Positions 37,558-46,660 of a stretch of 64,000 nucleotides of DNA are shown piece after piece. The stretch is taken from positions 1 through 64,000 of the forward strand of contig NZ_JAQUHV010000005.1 in assembly GCF_028681615.1 (NCBI RefSeq), read 5' to 3'. Source of the DNA: Sulfuricurvum sp. (GTDB lineage Bacteria > Campylobacterota > Campylobacteria > Campylobacterales > Sulfurimonadaceae). The translations under genes and the position numbers were made by a program. Positions within the stretch are counted from its first letter, which is position 1. Each line of letters opens with the position of its first letter. Under the pieces are notes generated by a model, which was not told the DNA's origin, did not search any database, and worked only from the letters and a program-made list of their open reading frames with translations.

Positions 37558-38106
37558 ATGAATACTACAGTATATTTGAAGATCGCTAGAGATGTGATTA
37601 AAGCACATTTTGAGCATACAGTTGTTGATAAAGATACACTAATAGATACATATCCCGAACTAAAGATACAAAGAGCCACTTTCGTGACACTTACTCTAAA
37701 CGGTCATTTACGTGGTTGTATCGGTTCGATCATCGCCCATCAGAGTTTGATTGATGATTTAGTCTCTAATGCCGAATCCGCGGCCTTTCGTGATCCACGC
37801 TTTCCTCCGCTTTCTCTAAATGAACTTGATTCAGCAAAGATTGAAGTATCACTTCTCACTAAACCTGAACTTGTCACATACAAGGATGCTGAAGATCTAT
37901 CACACATTATCCGCCCAAATATCGACGGTGTTATCCTACGCGTAGGAAATTATCAGGCAACTTTTTTACCCCAGGTATGGGAAGAATTGGAAGATTTTGA
38001 TTCATTTTTTACCCATTTAGGTCTAAAAGCAGGGATTGGAAATGATCCCCTCTCGTATCATCCCGATATTTATACGTATCAGGTTGAGAAAATCAAGGAG
38101 GCGTAA
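37558..38106 (+). CDS. AMMECR1-family protein (AmmeMemoRadiSam system A)
   Basis: A 182-residue AMMECR1 domain protein. The family signature appears as TLTLNGHLRGCIGSIIAHQS and SAAFRDPRFPPLSLNELDS, and later GVILRVGNYQATFLPQVWEE. The conserved cysteine (LRGCIGS) may be functional. In bacteria and archaea AMMECR1 sits with Memo and a radical-SAM enzyme; the process they carry out is not known. Here Memo follows with no gap. AAGGAG is at a fitting distance before the ATG. Confidence 0.9.
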   Translation: MNTTVYLKIARDVIKAHFEHTVVDKDTLIDTYPELKIQRATFVTLTLNGHLRGCIGSIIAHQSLIDDLVSNAESAAFRDPRFPPLSLNELDSAKIEVSLLTKPELVTYKDAEDLSHIIRPNIDGVILRVGNYQATFLPQVWEELEDFDSFFTHLGLKAGIGNDPLSYHPDIYTYQVEKIKEA

Positions 38107-38907
38107 ATGACACACCGTCTTATGAGTGTAGCAGGTAGTTTTTATCCTGCACAGGAAAAAGAGATTAATGTGATGATTGAGCATTTCAATACGATATTAT
38201 CATCCCATCCTGATGTGTTACATCGTTTCGATCTATTAAAAGGCAATGCGATCATTGTTCCGCATGCAGGCTGGATTTATTCCGGTTTTACAGCAAACAT
38301 CGCATTTCGTATTTTAAAAAATACCCATCCTAAAACAATTGTAGTGATCGGTCCTTCCCATCGTGTCGGTTTTGATGGGGCAAGCATATCGGATATGGAC
38401 TCGTATCAGACACCATTAGGAAATTTAGCAATCGATCGTAATCTCGTAAAAGATTTAAAAGAGCGGTTGCATGTTGCATATTATCCGGAAGCACATCACG
38501 AACACAGCACCGAAGTGCAGATGCCTTTTATAAAACACTATTTTCCGGATGTAAACGTCGTAGAGATTGTCTACGCATATTCGGATCCTTCCCAAATTGA
38601 ACCTATCATAGCTTATTGTCTGAATCAAGGGGATGTTGCCGTTGTTATCAGTACCGATTTGAGTCATTACTATTCACAAAAACAAGCAAATCAAATCGAT
38701 GAGATCTGTTTGGAAGCTATTCGAGATAAAAACACAGTTGAATTGCATCAAGGGTGTGAAGCATGCGGTATTATTGGTGTAGAGGCTATGTTGAATGTGG
38801 CTAAGAAAAAAGGGTTAAAAAGTACGATTCTTGATTATAGAACAAGTGCCGACACGAGTGGAGATTCCTCCCGTGTCGTTGGATATGTAAGTACTTTGTT
38901 TAGTTAA
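38107..38907 (+). CDS. Memo-family protein (AmmeMemoRadiSam system B)
   Basis: A 266-residue Memo/MEMO1-like protein, structurally akin to class III extradiol dioxygenases. Metal-type motifs: VPHAGWIYSGFTA, VIGPSHRVGFDG, HHEHSTEVQMPFIKHYFP and ISTDLSHYY. The cysteine in HQGCEACGIIGVEAM fits the Memo family. It begins right after the AMMECR1 stop with AAGGAGG upstream. No radical-SAM gene is next to it, unlike the common three-gene cluster. Its stop overlaps the convergent dehydrogenase by 4 bases. Confidence 0.92.
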   Translation: MTHRLMSVAGSFYPAQEKEINVMIEHFNTILSSHPDVLHRFDLLKGNAIIVPHAGWIYSGFTANIAFRILKNTHPKTIVVIGPSHRVGFDGASISDMDSYQTPLGNLAIDRNLVKDLKERLHVAYYPEAHHEHSTEVQMPFIKHYFPDVNVVEIVYAYSDPSQIEPIIAYCLNQGDVAVVISTDLSHYYSQKQANQIDEICLEAIRDKNTVELHQGCEACGIIGVEAMLNVAKKKGLKSTILDYRTSADTSGDSSRVVGYVSTLFS

Positions 38908-40088
38908 ACGTCCATCTCGATAACATTCCAAGGGAGTCCTTGGGTGTTCATTTCATCCATAAACGGATCCGGATCGAGCTGTTCCATGTTAAATACGCCT
39001 TGTCCGCTCCAAATGCCCTGAACCATCAATTTGGCACCGATAACGGCAGGAACACCTGTCGTATACGATACACCTTGTGATTTTACTTCGGCATAGCACT
39101 CTTCGTGGTCTTTGACTTGATAGATATAAATTTTACGTTTTTTACCGTCTTTTAGACCTTCGGCAACGATACCAATGTTGGTTTTACCTTTGGTACGAGG
39201 GCCAAGAGATGCCGGATCAGGGAGCAGAGTTTTCAAAAACTCGATCGGAACGATCTTTATCCCCTGATGTTCAACCGGTTCGATTCCGAGCATACCGACA
39301 TTTTCGAGACATTTCATGTGTGTAAGGTAGCTTTGCCCAAATGTCATAAAGAAACGGATACGTTTAAGACCATAGATGTGTTTTACCAATGATTCCATCT
39401 CTTCGTGATACAACAGATAGCTGTCTTTAGGCCCTACTTCCGGATAATCCCATACCTGCATGATTTCCATCGGTGCGGTTTCAATCCATTCACCGTTTTC
39501 CCAATAACGTCCTTTTGCACTTACTTCGCGAAGGTTGATCTCAGGATTGAAGTTTGTTGCGAACGGATAGCCGTGATCACCGGCATTACAGTCAAGGATA
39601 TCGATTGTGTGGATCTCGTCGAAATAGTGTTTTTGAGCGTATGCACAGAAAATGTTTGTTGCACCAGGATCAAATCCGCTTCCTAGCAGCCCCATGATTC
39701 CGGCTTCTTTGAACTGTTCATTACGTGCCCATTGAAGTTTATACTCAAATTTTGCCTCGTCAGGGTGTTCGTAGTTAGCCGTATCGAGATAAGGGGTTTT
39801 TGTAGCGATACATGCATCCATAATCGTAAGATCTTGATACGGCAAAGCGACATTGATTAAAATATCAGGATTGAATTTATTGATAAGATCAATGACCTCT
39901 TGTGTATTGTCCGCATCTACGGTCGTAATTTCAATAGCACCTGATGGAAGTTCACTTTGGATCTCTTCACAACGTCCGATACTACGGCTCGCTAAAATAA
40001 TGCGGTCAAATACATGGTTGTTCATAACACATTTATGTGCTACAACGCGCCCTACTCCGCCGGCGCCGATAATGAGTGCAGTTGCCAT
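38904..40088 (-). CDS. carboxynorspermidine dehydrogenase (saccharopine DH-like)
   Basis: A 394-residue NADPH-dependent enzyme of the saccharopine dehydrogenase family. It has the N-terminal Rossmann motif GAGGVGRVVAHKCV, and GSGFDPGATNIFCAYAQKHY in the middle. It condenses aspartate semialdehyde with a diamine to give carboxy(nor)spermidine, the substrate of NspC. Length and sequence fit CANSDH of Campylobacterota and Vibrio. It has its own promoter (TATAAT at 40119-40124). Confidence 0.88.
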   Translation of the reverse strand: MATALIIGAGGVGRVVAHKCVMNNHVFDRIILASRSIGRCEEIQSELPSGAIEITTVDADNTQEVIDLINKFNPDILINVALPYQDLTIMDACIATKTPYLDTANYEHPDEAKFEYKLQWARNEQFKEAGIMGLLGSGFDPGATNIFCAYAQKHYFDEIHTIDILDCNAGDHGYPFATNFNPEINLREVSAKGRYWENGEWIETAPMEIMQVWDYPEVGPKDSYLLYHEEMESLVKHIYGLKRIRFFMTFGQSYLTHMKCLENVGMLGIEPVEHQGIKIVPIEFLKTLLPDPASLGPRTKGKTNIGIVAEGLKDGKKRKIYIYQVKDHEECYAEVKSQGVSYTTGVPAVIGAKLMVQGIWSGQGVFNMEQLDPDPFMDEMNTQGLPWNVIEMDV

Positions 40089-40118
40089 AGCAAAACCCCT
40101 GAAAAAAAAGATAGTGTA

Positions 40119-40124
40119 ATTATA
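40119..40124 (-). promoter_or_regulatory. -10 box of carboxynorspermidine dehydrogenase gene
   Basis: CCTATAAT on the minus strand, 31 bases before the ATG. Confidence 0.5.
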
Positions 40125-40147
40125 GGTGAAAATCTCTTACGAAATTG

Positions 40148-40516
40148 TTACAGAAAAAAGGCTGCATACAGAGTCAAACCCCATATAAATGCCAACATGC
40201 CGAGTGAAAGAAATACCAATGCCGCTCCGGCGTCTTTTGCCCGTTTTGCCAGTTCATGGTGATCAAACGTTACTAAATCAACGGTTCGTTCTACCGCACT
40301 GTTGATTACTTCAGCAAGAAGCGGAATAAACAATGAAACAGAAAGAATGGATTTATAGACAAAGGCTATCGGCAGGCTCCATGCAATGATCATCCCCATA
40401 ACAAATAAAATGATTTGAAGACGAAATGACTTTTCATTTTTCGTCACTTCAAGCAAGCCGTTAAGGGCATATTTTGTATTTCTAAAGAGTGTGTATTGCG
40501 GCTTGTTGAGCGCCAT
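40148..40516 (-). CDS. dgkA: diacylglycerol kinase DgkA
   Basis: A 122-residue integral membrane kinase that recycles diacylglycerol to phosphatidate. It has three predicted helices and the family signature EVINSAVERTVDLVTFDHHE followed by AKRAKDAGAALVFLSL. Length equals E. coli DgkA (122). The DUF695 gene lies 56 bases upstream. Confidence 0.95.
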   Translation of the reverse strand: MALNKPQYTLFRNTKYALNGLLEVTKNEKSFRLQIILFVMGMIIAWSLPIAFVYKSILSVSLFIPLLAEVINSAVERTVDLVTFDHHELAKRAKDAGAALVFLSLGMLAFIWGLTLYAAFFL

Positions 40517-40572
40517 TAGTTTCCTTACATCCAGTAATTTAGTTTAATATTGTAGTCAGGTTGAATAAACAA

Positions 40573-41280
40573 TCAACCTAAAACAGTACTCCATCCTTCA
40601 TAAAGGCCGTGTTCCTGCATCGCTGACTCATAGAGCGATGTCGTAGTTTCTTCAACAATTTCAGCTGTTATGGCTTCATTCTTGATCAGAACAACACCAT
40701 ATCCATAGTCACTTTCGTCATCATTGACATATTCTTTCACATTAAACCCATGCGAAGCGAGCTGTGCAATCGCACGTTCCATAGAACTTTTGGTTTGAAA
40801 AAAGAGATAGTGTTCAACTTCTCTAGGAATATTTAAATCATCGCCTGCTTCGACAAGTGCAGCGATCGTATGTCGGTTTTGGATACTCAAAAGCCCATAT
40901 GCATCAGGATAAAGGTTATCACTATACATTTCCCATTTGCTATCTCTCGACGAACCGCGTTCATACACAAATCCACCATGCCGATTCATTACATCGGAGC
41001 TAATATTTTCAAAACGTTTTGATTGAGGAGCATAAAAATAAAACTCAGCCCACCCCTCTTTCATTACACGTCCTGCAAATACCGCATCCAAAGAAGTGTT
41101 GAGGGTAGCTATTAAATCTTGAGTAAATGATTCCAAACTTTCAGTAACGGCATCAGCCTTGACGAAAAGCCATAAGAGAGATGGACGATACTCTTGAGGT
41201 GCTTCTTCGATGAGGTCAAGTTCAACATCACATCGATAGGGGATATTCTCATCATCAAGAAGTTCATAAAATTCGACCAT
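40573..41280 (-). CDS. DUF695-RraB fusion protein
   Basis: A 235-residue cytoplasmic protein. The first about 130 residues match the DUF695 type (SLLWLFVKADAVTESLESF, GWAEFYFYAPQS). The last about 100 resemble RraB, the ribonuclease E inhibitor (REVEHYLFFQTKSSMERAI, LASHGFNVKEY, HGLYEGWSTVL). This two-domain layout occurs in several bacteria. Campylobacterota generally lack RNase E, so the RraB part probably has another target. It lies 36 bases after the coiled-coil membrane gene. Confidence 0.75.
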   Translation of the reverse strand: MVEFYELLDDENIPYRCDVELDLIEEAPQEYRPSLLWLFVKADAVTESLESFTQDLIATLNTSLDAVFAGRVMKEGWAEFYFYAPQSKRFENISSDVMNRHGGFVYERGSSRDSKWEMYSDNLYPDAYGLLSIQNRHTIAALVEAGDDLNIPREVEHYLFFQTKSSMERAIAQLASHGFNVKEYVNDDESDYGYGVVLIKNEAITAEIVEETTTSLYESAMQEHGLYEGWSTVLG

Positions 41281-41316
41281 TAACTAAAACCTTATTTTTT
41301 CGTCATTATAAAGTCT

Positions 41317-42552
41317 TTATTCTTGGTTTTCTCCCAAATAGCTCTTATGAAGTTTTACTTTGCTCGCCAATTCTTGAACATTTCTCGTTTCAACCAACGG
41401 AATCGATTCTCTTTTTTGAAGAGTTTGAACCAAAACCTGCATTTGTGCTATCGCTTCTGCAGCCACCTGCTCCACACTCTGTCGTATTGAACGGTATTCT
41501 TGACGTTCATAGGATTCAAGCGTGACAATAAGTTCACTCAATTTGCCTTTAGCATCACTAAACTCATCATGCAGGGTTTCTGCAGAAGCGAAAAGTCGTG
41601 TAAGTGGTTTAAGCGAATCGGCAAGCTCTTTTGAATGAGACGTCATTTCTCGCATCTGCTTGGATGAGAGGACCATTTGCTGCATGATAAGCTCACTTTG
41701 TTCTCGTGTCCCCCGTAATAATGAATCATTTTCAAGTAATGAGGTTACAATAGATTCACTTTTTGAACCGAGTAATTGAATATGATGCGAAAAATCATGG
41801 ATAATGCGATCCAGTTCTTTTTGCAAAACTGCAATGGTATGATCAGGAAGATGCTGACGGTTCATATGGGATACGAGGTCATGTAACTCTTTTAGCTGCG
41901 TATGCACCTCTTTTTGTTCATCACACGTGGTACGAGATACGTTTTTGAGCTGATTAAAATGATCTTGTTCCGCGACACGTAAAAGATCGATATGACGATG
42001 CACGACATTATCAAGACTCGGAAGTTCACTGAGAGTAAATTCTTCAAATTTTTCCATAGCACTTTGCTGTTTTGCTAAAAGGGATTCTATTTTGGAGACG
42101 AAGAGTTTTTGATTGGCTTGTATTGCATTTAGGTTATCGAGTTCTTCTTTAAAAACATTACGAATTTGATCATGGGTTGAGCTCTCCATTTGTGCCACAA
42201 TATCTAACCGTTCGCCCAAAGTAGATAAAACGGATTCTATAGACCTTATTTCTTCATTCAATGAAGCAGATCGAAGCCGATCTTCATGCTTGTTGATGCT
42301 GGAAACTGTTTGACTCATAACACTCATAATGGAAGCCAGTATTACCCCTACACTTAACGGTAGAAGCGATTCTTTGAATATATTGATATCTGTCATACCG
42401 CTGAGAATAAAATGCAACAACCCGCCAATGATCCCTAGCGCCAGTACTACTGGGGTGTAATTGATTTTATTCGGATCTTTATAGACTGCAGTATGACGTA
42501 AAAATAAAAGTGACATCACAATTATGATAAAAAGTAAATCGATACTGATCAT
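41317..42552 (-). CDS. membrane-anchored coiled-coil protein
   Basis: A 411-residue protein with three N-terminal membrane segments (IDLLFIIIVMSLLFL, TPVVLALGIIGGLLHFIL, LLPLSVGVILASIMSVM) followed by about 300 residues of predicted helix and coiled coil (SLNEEIRSIESVLSTLGERL, QKELDRIIHDFSHHIQLL). It resembles chemoreceptor-like or RmuC-like scaffolds, but no HAMP domain, signalling hairpin or nuclease motif is seen. It begins 3 bases after the HAD phosphatase gene, within the hemH operon. Function unknown. Confidence 0.7.
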   Translation of the reverse strand: MISIDLLFIIIVMSLLFLRHTAVYKDPNKINYTPVVLALGIIGGLLHFILSGMTDINIFKESLLPLSVGVILASIMSVMSQTVSSINKHEDRLRSASLNEEIRSIESVLSTLGERLDIVAQMESSTHDQIRNVFKEELDNLNAIQANQKLFVSKIESLLAKQQSAMEKFEEFTLSELPSLDNVVHRHIDLLRVAEQDHFNQLKNVSRTTCDEQKEVHTQLKELHDLVSHMNRQHLPDHTIAVLQKELDRIIHDFSHHIQLLGSKSESIVTSLLENDSLLRGTREQSELIMQQMVLSSKQMREMTSHSKELADSLKPLTRLFASAETLHDEFSDAKGKLSELIVTLESYERQEYRSIRQSVEQVAAEAIAQMQVLVQTLQKRESIPLVETRNVQELASKVKLHKSYLGENQE

Positions 42553-42555
42553 ACT

Positions 42556-43197
42556 TTATCCTTTTTCACAAATAATTTTGAATAACGAGTCAGGCGTTGA
42601 TGCAAAATAATCTCCGTTCCCATCAGTACTAAAGCCCCATGCAGCGAAGATACTGCGTATCCCTGCACGGGAAGCTGCTTCAATATCTTTGGAATTGTCA
42701 CCTACCATCCAAGCATTATCCGTACCCGGACGATATCGGAAATGATTTAAATGGTGATTGAGCATTTGTGGATGGGGTTTTGGGCTTTCTACATTATCCG
42801 CACCGATTATATTCGTAAAAAAAATGTCCAATTCCAAATGCTTCAACATACGCTTTGCAAAAATACTTGGAGCATTCGTTGCAACACCCATTGCAACACC
42901 ATGATCGTGTAGCGTTTTTAGTACATCATGAACGCCTTCGTATGCTACTACATTTTGAATGCATTGTTCAAAATAGTGTTCTTCAAAAAGATCACGGGCA
43001 CATTGTTCATAAGTCTCTTTTTCATAAAATATCTCAGATAAATTTCGCTTCGGAGCATTAATGGCATCGACAACTTCTTGAACACTCAAAGGCTTAAGAG
43101 AATAGCACTGCGATCGGACATAATTGATAGACACGGTTATATCCAAACCCGAATCAATCAATGTACCGTCCATATCAAAAATCGCGATGCGTTGCAT
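42556..43197 (-). CDS. HAD-superfamily phosphatase, phosphoglycolate type
   Basis: A 213-residue HAD hydrolase. Motif I is FDMDGTLIDSG (nucleophile Asp8), motif II Thr in GVATNAPS, motif III Lys in SPKPHPQML, motif IV in WMVGDNSKDIEAASRAG. A helical cap of class I lies between about 15 and 85. Closest general type is phosphoglycolate phosphatase (Gph) or pyrophosphatase PpaX; the true substrate is not certain. It directly abuts hemH. Confidence 0.85.
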   Translation of the reverse strand: MQRIAIFDMDGTLIDSGLDITVSINYVRSQCYSLKPLSVQEVVDAINAPKRNLSEIFYEKETYEQCARDLFEEHYFEQCIQNVVAYEGVHDVLKTLHDHGVAMGVATNAPSIFAKRMLKHLELDIFFTNIIGADNVESPKPHPQMLNHHLNHFRYRPGTDNAWMVGDNSKDIEAASRAGIRSIFAAWGFSTDGNGDYFASTPDSLFKIICEKG

Positions 43198-44145
43198 TTA
43201 TTTCATTTTCTCATAAAGTTCAATGAGTGTTTGGACAAATAACGGATGATCGTTCGGACAACGGCAGACACGATACTCTTGATAGCCAAATTCATGAGCC
43301 ACTTCAGCATATTCAATAGAAAGTTCGAAATCGGTTTCGGAATTATCAATCGTAAAAGCAATAGGGACGATAATGACTTTCTTATTGGTTAATGAATGTA
43401 ATGTCGTCTCCAAAGACGGTTCCAACCACTTCATAGGTCCGACTTTAGACTGATACGCCAAATGAATACCGTTAAAGTCAAGCCAGTTATTTTTCAACAT
43501 CTCTTCTATCAATCCAACATGCGCTACAACCTGACGCTGATACGGATCACCTTGATCAACGATTTTTTGTGGCAATCCATGGGCAGAAAACACAATATCA
43601 AATGATCCGGCATTATCAGATCCCAATGCTTCTTTAATGCGTTCGACAACACATCGATTATACGTTTCGCTGGAAAAGAAATGTTTAATTTCTGCAGTGA
43701 TTACATGCCAGCCGATTTTATGAGCTGTTTGCTCAAAATCATCCAGCGATGATTGGGTCGTAGTACTCGAATATTGGGGATAAAGAGGTATTAGATATAC
43801 TTTCTCAACACCCAGTTCTTGTAAACGTGTACACACTTCCATTGCCATAGGAGGTGTATATCGCATAACAAAATCAACAATAATATCTTCTCCTAGAGCC
43901 ACATTCAGTTGATTTACCAAAGAGCGTGTAATATCAACGATAGGAGATTTTCCACCGATTTGACGATAAATATCTTGAGACTTTTCGGCACGTGTCAACG
44001 TAATCATTCCGGCTATAAATTTGCGCAACAAAGCACTTTTTGTCCGTATAATATAAGGGTCATTAAACATATTGTGCAAAAACATCTCTACTTCGTGAAG
44101 ATTGTTTGGTCCACCCATATTTAACAGTACAATTGCTTCTCTCAT
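43198..44145 (-). CDS. hemH: ferrochelatase
   Basis: A 315-residue enzyme that inserts ferrous iron into protoporphyrin IX. Motifs: VLLNMGGPNNLHEVEMFL at the start, YPQYSSTTTQSSLDDFEQ, the catalytic His in VFSAHGLPQKIVDQGDPY, and YQSKVGPMKWLEPSLETTL. Length fits. It opens a leftward operon with the HAD phosphatase, the coiled-coil gene and the DUF695-RraB gene. Confidence 0.96.
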   Translation of the reverse strand: MREAIVLLNMGGPNNLHEVEMFLHNMFNDPYIIRTKSALLRKFIAGMITLTRAEKSQDIYRQIGGKSPIVDITRSLVNQLNVALGEDIIVDFVMRYTPPMAMEVCTRLQELGVEKVYLIPLYPQYSSTTTQSSLDDFEQTAHKIGWHVITAEIKHFFSSETYNRCVVERIKEALGSDNAGSFDIVFSAHGLPQKIVDQGDPYQRQVVAHVGLIEEMLKNNWLDFNGIHLAYQSKVGPMKWLEPSLETTLHSLTNKKVIIVPIAFTIDNSETDFELSIEYAEVAHEFGYQEYRVCRCPNDHPLFVQTLIELYEKMK

Positions 44146-44236
44146 CTGTGCTTGTTATCCATCTGTTTTTGAAGAAAGTGTACCATAACGAAGTGTTAAA
44201 ATTTAGCATTATAAAAAAAAATAAAGCTTTTTAATC

Positions 44237-44242
44237 TATAAT
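44237..44242 (+). promoter_or_regulatory. -10 box for NlpC/P60 gene
   Basis: TATAAT 32 bases before the ATG at 44274, in an AT-rich stretch. Confidence 0.5.
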
Positions 44243-44273
44243 GACTACAACGCAGAAAAAAGAAGGAGGGTTA

Positions 44274-45053
44274 ATGCTGATAAAACGAACAGTGCTATCA
44301 CTGATTTTACTGACATTAACGGTTCAAGCAGAATCACAGAGGCGTGAACCGTCCCTCTTTTTAGAATATGAACGGGAACTAAAAAAAGTTAACGATTCAG
44401 CAAAAAATGATGATAACCCTTTTGAAAAAAACAATCAAACTTTAACAATAGCCAAACCAACTCCACCAACACCTCCGGTTGTCAAAGAGACAGTCTTAAA
44501 AAACACCACATTCGATCACGATTCTATCGGTAAAGATACCAACCCTTATCTAGTAATCGCCAAACCTTCTCCGATTGGTTCCAATACAGTTTGTCCCGAT
44601 AATGCAAACATTGATGAACCGCCTAAAAATGCACCACAAAAGATCGCAGGAAATTTGAAAAATCTAAAAGACAAGATTCTTGCACGTGCAAAACTGTTTC
44701 TTGGCACACCCTATGGCTTTGGGGATAAATCAGGGGATCGTACCGACTGTTCCGGATTTACACAGCAGGTATTCCAACAATTTGGTATAGCACTACCCCA
44801 TAGCGCTACAGAACAGGCGCATCTCGGTGAAAATGTCGACCCAAAAGATCTACAGGTCGGAGATCTGCTTTTTTACCGTACCTATAAATCCGATCCATCC
44901 CATGTAGCCATATATGCTGGAAACGGACAAATTATCCATGCTTCTTACGCCAGTCGAAAAGTTCAATATGATTCAATTGACAAAGGATATTACAAAGAGC
45001 GCTTTATGTATGCCAAGCGATTGGCTCTTAATACTCCACAATACGACGAATAA
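44274..45053 (+). CDS. secreted NlpC/P60 endopeptidase
   Basis: About 259 residues. Signal peptide MLIKRTVLSLILLTL..QA, a Pro/Asn-rich, probably unfolded linker (about 25-130, with two similar KPTPPTPP and AKPSPIGS stretches), then the NlpC/P60 domain. The catalytic cysteine lies in DRTDCSGFTQQVFQQF, and the histidine in DPSHVAIYAGNGQIIHAS. It would cut D-Glu-mDAP peptide bonds in the periplasm. AAGGAGG before 44274 decides the start; an in-frame ATG at 44241 is inside the -10 box. An unknown gene follows after 9 bases. Confidence 0.88.
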   Translation: MLIKRTVLSLILLTLTVQAESQRREPSLFLEYERELKKVNDSAKNDDNPFEKNNQTLTIAKPTPPTPPVVKETVLKNTTFDHDSIGKDTNPYLVIAKPSPIGSNTVCPDNANIDEPPKNAPQKIAGNLKNLKDKILARAKLFLGTPYGFGDKSGDRTDCSGFTQQVFQQFGIALPHSATEQAHLGENVDPKDLQVGDLLFYRTYKSDPSHVAIYAGNGQIIHASYASRKVQYDSIDKGYYKERFMYAKRLALNTPQYDE

Positions 45054-45062
45054 GAAAAAAAG

Positions 45063-45527
45063 ATGTCCTCTTTTTATTCCATCCTTGATAAACACTGGCT
45101 CTGGAAAGAGGTTTATACAAAACTTTCCCTTTCCTCTCCGGCTTACTCTTACTGGAATGACAGCCGACATATAAAACTGAACCGCTATGTCTTTATCGAA
45201 AAGAATACTCTTCCTGAAAAATATGCACATATCGAAGAAGATTTAACCGACCTAGGCGGCTATCTTCCAACCCAATATGCAGCGACACAGCTTGGAATAG
45301 ACAGCCATATTTTCGGCTATAAAAAAATGCGTCTTTACCATCAATTCGAATACAAGTTTGTCAACGATATCAAATTTGTGAACCTCAAACGTTTTTTTCT
45401 CGAAAACGGGATCAAAATCGGGAAACAAAGTTATGTCCATCTGGCACGTCTTGATGAGTTGATCATTACATCCGATTCACGCTTTTACCGGATTGATGAC
45501 AACTATGGTGTTGTTGTTTACGACTGA
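45063..45527 (+). CDS. hypothetical 154-residue protein
   Basis: An aromatic-rich soluble protein (MSSFYSILDKHWLWKEVY, YKKMRLYHQFEYKFVND). No motif is recognised. It follows the NlpC/P60 gene by 9 bases and presumably shares its transcript. The end (ITSDSRFYRIDDNYG) overlaps the convergent oxidoreductase gene by 10 bases. Confidence 0.6.
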   Translation: MSSFYSILDKHWLWKEVYTKLSLSSPAYSYWNDSRHIKLNRYVFIEKNTLPEKYAHIEEDLTDLGGYLPTQYAATQLGIDSHIFGYKKMRLYHQFEYKFVNDIKFVNLKRFFLENGIKIGKQSYVHLARLDELIITSDSRFYRIDDNYGVVVYD

Positions 45528-46660
45528 CGCTTTGCCCATCGAGGGAAAAAACGAGACGGAGACAAGATCGGATCCATCTCGAAACCATCTGCAATGAACT
45601 CTTTTAGTCTTTTTGCCAAATACGGCGCAAGAACAAATCCGTATCCGCCTGAACCGTTAATCATAGTTACGTTTGGATAATAGAGGTAATCAGTTGGATT
45701 TACTGCTTGACCATGACGTATATGGGGATATTTTGCCAATGTTGCATCCGCATTTACCAGATTGCCCAACATTGGGAGATAGTCGTTTGAGCCTGAACGC
45801 AAGCCGGTATAATCCGCAAGAACTATGATATTATTTAACATTAATGTTTTAGAGGCTTTTTCAAGAAGTATCTCTCTCCCCTGCACTAAATCATAAGGTT
45901 CCCCTGAAAACGGTGAATAGTGGACATCATGAGTCGCTCCGATAGCGACAATTCCTTCTTTGTTCGTCGGAGAGATCGAAACATGTTGGTGCAAAATACA
46001 TGGAATATGTGTCGACGTTTCAATGTCGATTCGATGCCCCCAAATTCCTCGTAATCCAACATAATCGACAGGCAAGAGTTTCGGATAGGCACCGATCGAT
46101 AGAACCAGATGTTTTGCATGTAGGTTGCCAACCTGCCAGAGTCCATTTTCATGTGTAATATGTTCTGCTTTGAAGCAATAAAAGTCGATTCCATCCACCA
46201 TTGCCCGACACACGCCCTGAGCATCTACAATAGCACCCGTGTCAAAATAAATCGAAGCAGCATTTTGTGCTTCATCACTCAGTAAAGTCTGTATTTTATG
46301 GGGAATATTTGAGTGCTTTAAATGGGTATCACGAATGAAAGATTCAACTTTTTCACCCTCTTTCGGACTATTGGCGATGTGAAGGAGCGGTTTTACTAGG
46401 GTAAAATTTGGAAAATTTGTCGTATAAAAATCAAGTGCTTCAGTATGAGCTTCACTCATTATCTCTTTGAGTTCGCCCGCTTTGGAAATTTTAGGTGATA
46501 TAAACGCCCCTGCCGCACCGCTACCGCCCGAAGCAATACCGTTTTGATCGATCAGAGCGACACGTAAACCGGCACGATGAAGCGTATAAGCGCTACAGCA
46601 GCCGTTTACCCCTGCACCGATGATGATGACATCATAAGGTGATGTTTTTAATGTCGGCAA
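45518..46660 (-). CDS. FAD-dependent oxidoreductase, DAO/MnmC-oxidase type
   Basis: A 380-residue flavoprotein of the D-amino-acid oxidase superfamily. FAD motif VIIIGAGVNGCCSAYTLHRA, then ASGGSGAAGAFISP, LVLSIGAYPKLLP, TGLRSGSNDYLPMLG and NGSGGYGFVLAPYLAKRL. These stretches most recall the FAD-dependent C-terminal domain of MnmC, which oxidises cmnm5U34 to nm5U34 in tRNA; without the methyltransferase domain the role is uncertain. Glycine oxidase-like activity is an alternative. It overlaps the glyS end by 29 bases. Confidence 0.75.
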   Translation of the reverse strand: MPTLKTSPYDVIIIGAGVNGCCSAYTLHRAGLRVALIDQNGIASGGSGAAGAFISPKISKAGELKEIMSEAHTEALDFYTTNFPNFTLVKPLLHIANSPKEGEKVESFIRDTHLKHSNIPHKIQTLLSDEAQNAASIYFDTGAIVDAQGVCRAMVDGIDFYCFKAEHITHENGLWQVGNLHAKHLVLSIGAYPKLLPVDYVGLRGIWGHRIDIETSTHIPCILHQHVSISPTNKEGIVAIGATHDVHYSPFSGEPYDLVQGREILLEKASKTLMLNNIIVLADYTGLRSGSNDYLPMLGNLVNADATLAKYPHIRHGQAVNPTDYLYYPNVTMINGSGGYGFVLAPYLAKRLKEFIADGFEMDPILSPSRFFPRWAKRQS

